Of a stretch of DNA of 6,033 nt, positions 5,372 through 6,033 are shown piece after piece; position 1 is the first letter of the stretch; every line of letters begins with the position of its first letter. This DNA comes from an uncultured Methylococcaceae bacterium (lineage in GTDB: Bacteria; Pseudomonadota; Gammaproteobacteria; Methylococcales; Methylomonadaceae), in contig CAIVAH010000059.1 in NCBI GenBank assembly GCA_903903765.1, forward strand, positions 1 to 6,033, given 5' to 3'. The translations under genes were made by a program, and so were the position numbers. A model generated the notes under the pieces. The model was not told where the DNA came from. It did not search any database and worked only from the letters and a program-made list of their open reading frames with translations.

Positions 5372-6033
5372 ATGACGCAAGAAATAAACAAAACAGTCCA
5401 AGCTTTAATTTGGACAGGACACTCTTTAAAAGTATTGGATCAACGTAAACTTCCTGATACCTTGATATACGATGAATATGATGATGCGGCAGGTGTTACA
5501 GAAGCCATTGCTTCTATGCGGGTGCGCGGTGCCCCTGCTATTGGAATTGCGGCGGCTTATGGTGTCGCACTATCCGTGTCTCAGCATCATGCCCATGATT
5601 CTGTAAACTGGCAGCAAAAAGTGACTGATGATATTGCTTTATTAGCGCAATCAAGGCCAACAGCGGTTAATCTGTTTTGGGCTTTAGCGCAGATGCAAGC
5701 TTTGTTAGCGCAAGAAGTAGCTGATCCTATCGCGACATTTATAAAGGCTGCTGAACAAATTCATGCAGATGATATCGCCGCAAATATAAAAATGGGTGAA
5801 ATGGGTGCTGATTTATTATCAGGTGCTAAAGGGGTCATGACGCATTGTAATACAGGAACTCTGGCAACAGGGGGTTATGGAACCGCCTTAGGCGTGATTA
5901 GAAGCGCGACGAAACGGCAGTCTTTAGCGGTTTATGCAGGTGAGACTCGGCCTTGGCTACAAGGTGCCCGCTTAACGGTCTGGGAGTTGGCACAAGATGG
6001 CATTCCTGTTACTTTAGTCGCTGATTCTGCGGC
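5372..6033 (+). CDS. mtnA: S-methyl-5-thioribose-1-phosphate isomerase, N-terminal 220 residues
   Basis: MtnA converts methylthioribose-1-phosphate to methylthioribulose-1-phosphate in the methionine salvage pathway, in the cytoplasm. The window holds about 220 of the usual 350 or so residues; the gene runs off the right edge in frame. Diagnostic stretches are VRGAPAIGIAAAYG (51-64), SRPTAVNLFWAL (94-105), the catalytic-cysteine loop THCNTGTLATGGYGTALG (157-174, C159), and ETRPWLQGARLT (191-202). The catalytic aspartate, in the family's GADRI region, lies beyond the window. These features separate it from the related eIF2B-type translation factors. The residue before ETRP is Gly190, where I would expect Asp in many homologues; whether this matters is unknown. 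The ATG at 5372 has only a weak AGG 12 nt upstream, but it places the first motif where the family has it. It is divergent from mtaD with a 72-bp gap. Confidence 0.95.
   Translation, partial: MTQEINKTVQALIWTGHSLKVLDQRKLPDTLIYDEYDDAAGVTEAIASMRVRGAPAIGIAAAYGVALSVSQHHAHDSVNWQQKVTDDIALLAQSRPTAVNLFWALAQMQALLAQEVADPIATFIKAAEQIHADDIAANIKMGEMGADLLSGAKGVMTHCNTGTLATGGYGTALGVIRSATKRQSLAVYAGETRPWLQGARLTVWELAQDGIPVTLVADSA

Noticed and set aside
5936..5946. Gly190 before ETRP in MtnA as a sign of an inactive or eIF2B-like paralogue
   Set aside because: The catalytic cysteine loop and all other seen signature stretches are typical; I cannot confirm from memory that Asp is invariant there.
1..6033. A defence, mobile or biosynthetic system spanning the window
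   Set aside because: All genes but one fall in well-known housekeeping or signalling families, composition looks even, and there are no transposase, integrase, tRNA or direct-repeat boundaries.

Overview
The window looks like ordinary chromosomal sequence from an AT-rich (roughly 40% GC by eye) gammaproteobacterium. The evidence is the gene set: a multi-PAS GGDEF-EAL protein of the common proteobacterial type, a Pseudomonas-like methylthioadenosine deaminase, and MtnA. Genus cannot be fixed from sequence alone. No RNA gene, insertion sequence, phage gene, CRISPR array or defence system was seen.

Layout. Bases 1-170 are the 3' end of a plus-strand NTF2-fold (ketosteroid-isomerase-related) gene. 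It ends at a strong stem-loop terminator (184-218) that also separates it from the convergent next gene. Bases 225-3092 (minus) encode a 955-residue soluble cyclic-di-GMP protein: PAS-PAS-PAS-GGDEF-EAL plus a C-terminal CZB-like domain that seems to have lost most of its zinc ligands. A 192-bp gap with two stem-loops follows. Then comes a small minus-strand gene (3285-3812) of unknown function, whose product carries three copies of a PxDSxxxRH motif. A further 176-bp regulatory gap separates it from mtaD (3989-5299, minus). mtaD is divergent from mtnA (5372 to the window end, plus, truncated), and the two are separated by 72 bp in which the candidate -10 elements of both promoters overlap.

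How the genes fit together. mtaD and mtnA form a coherent methionine-salvage pair. MtaD deaminates 5'-methylthioadenosine to methylthioinosine. A phosphorylase not in this window would release methylthioribose-1-phosphate, which MtnA isomerises. The cyclic-di-GMP gene and the repeat protein are separate transcription units by spacing. However, their upstream regions share two identical 11-bp blocks in the same order, and one of them lies exactly 71 bp from each start codon, which hints at common control. I did not find a clearly new system. The best leads are this shared upstream architecture, the repeat protein, the degenerate zinc domain, and an A9 tract at the very start of the cyclic-di-GMP gene.
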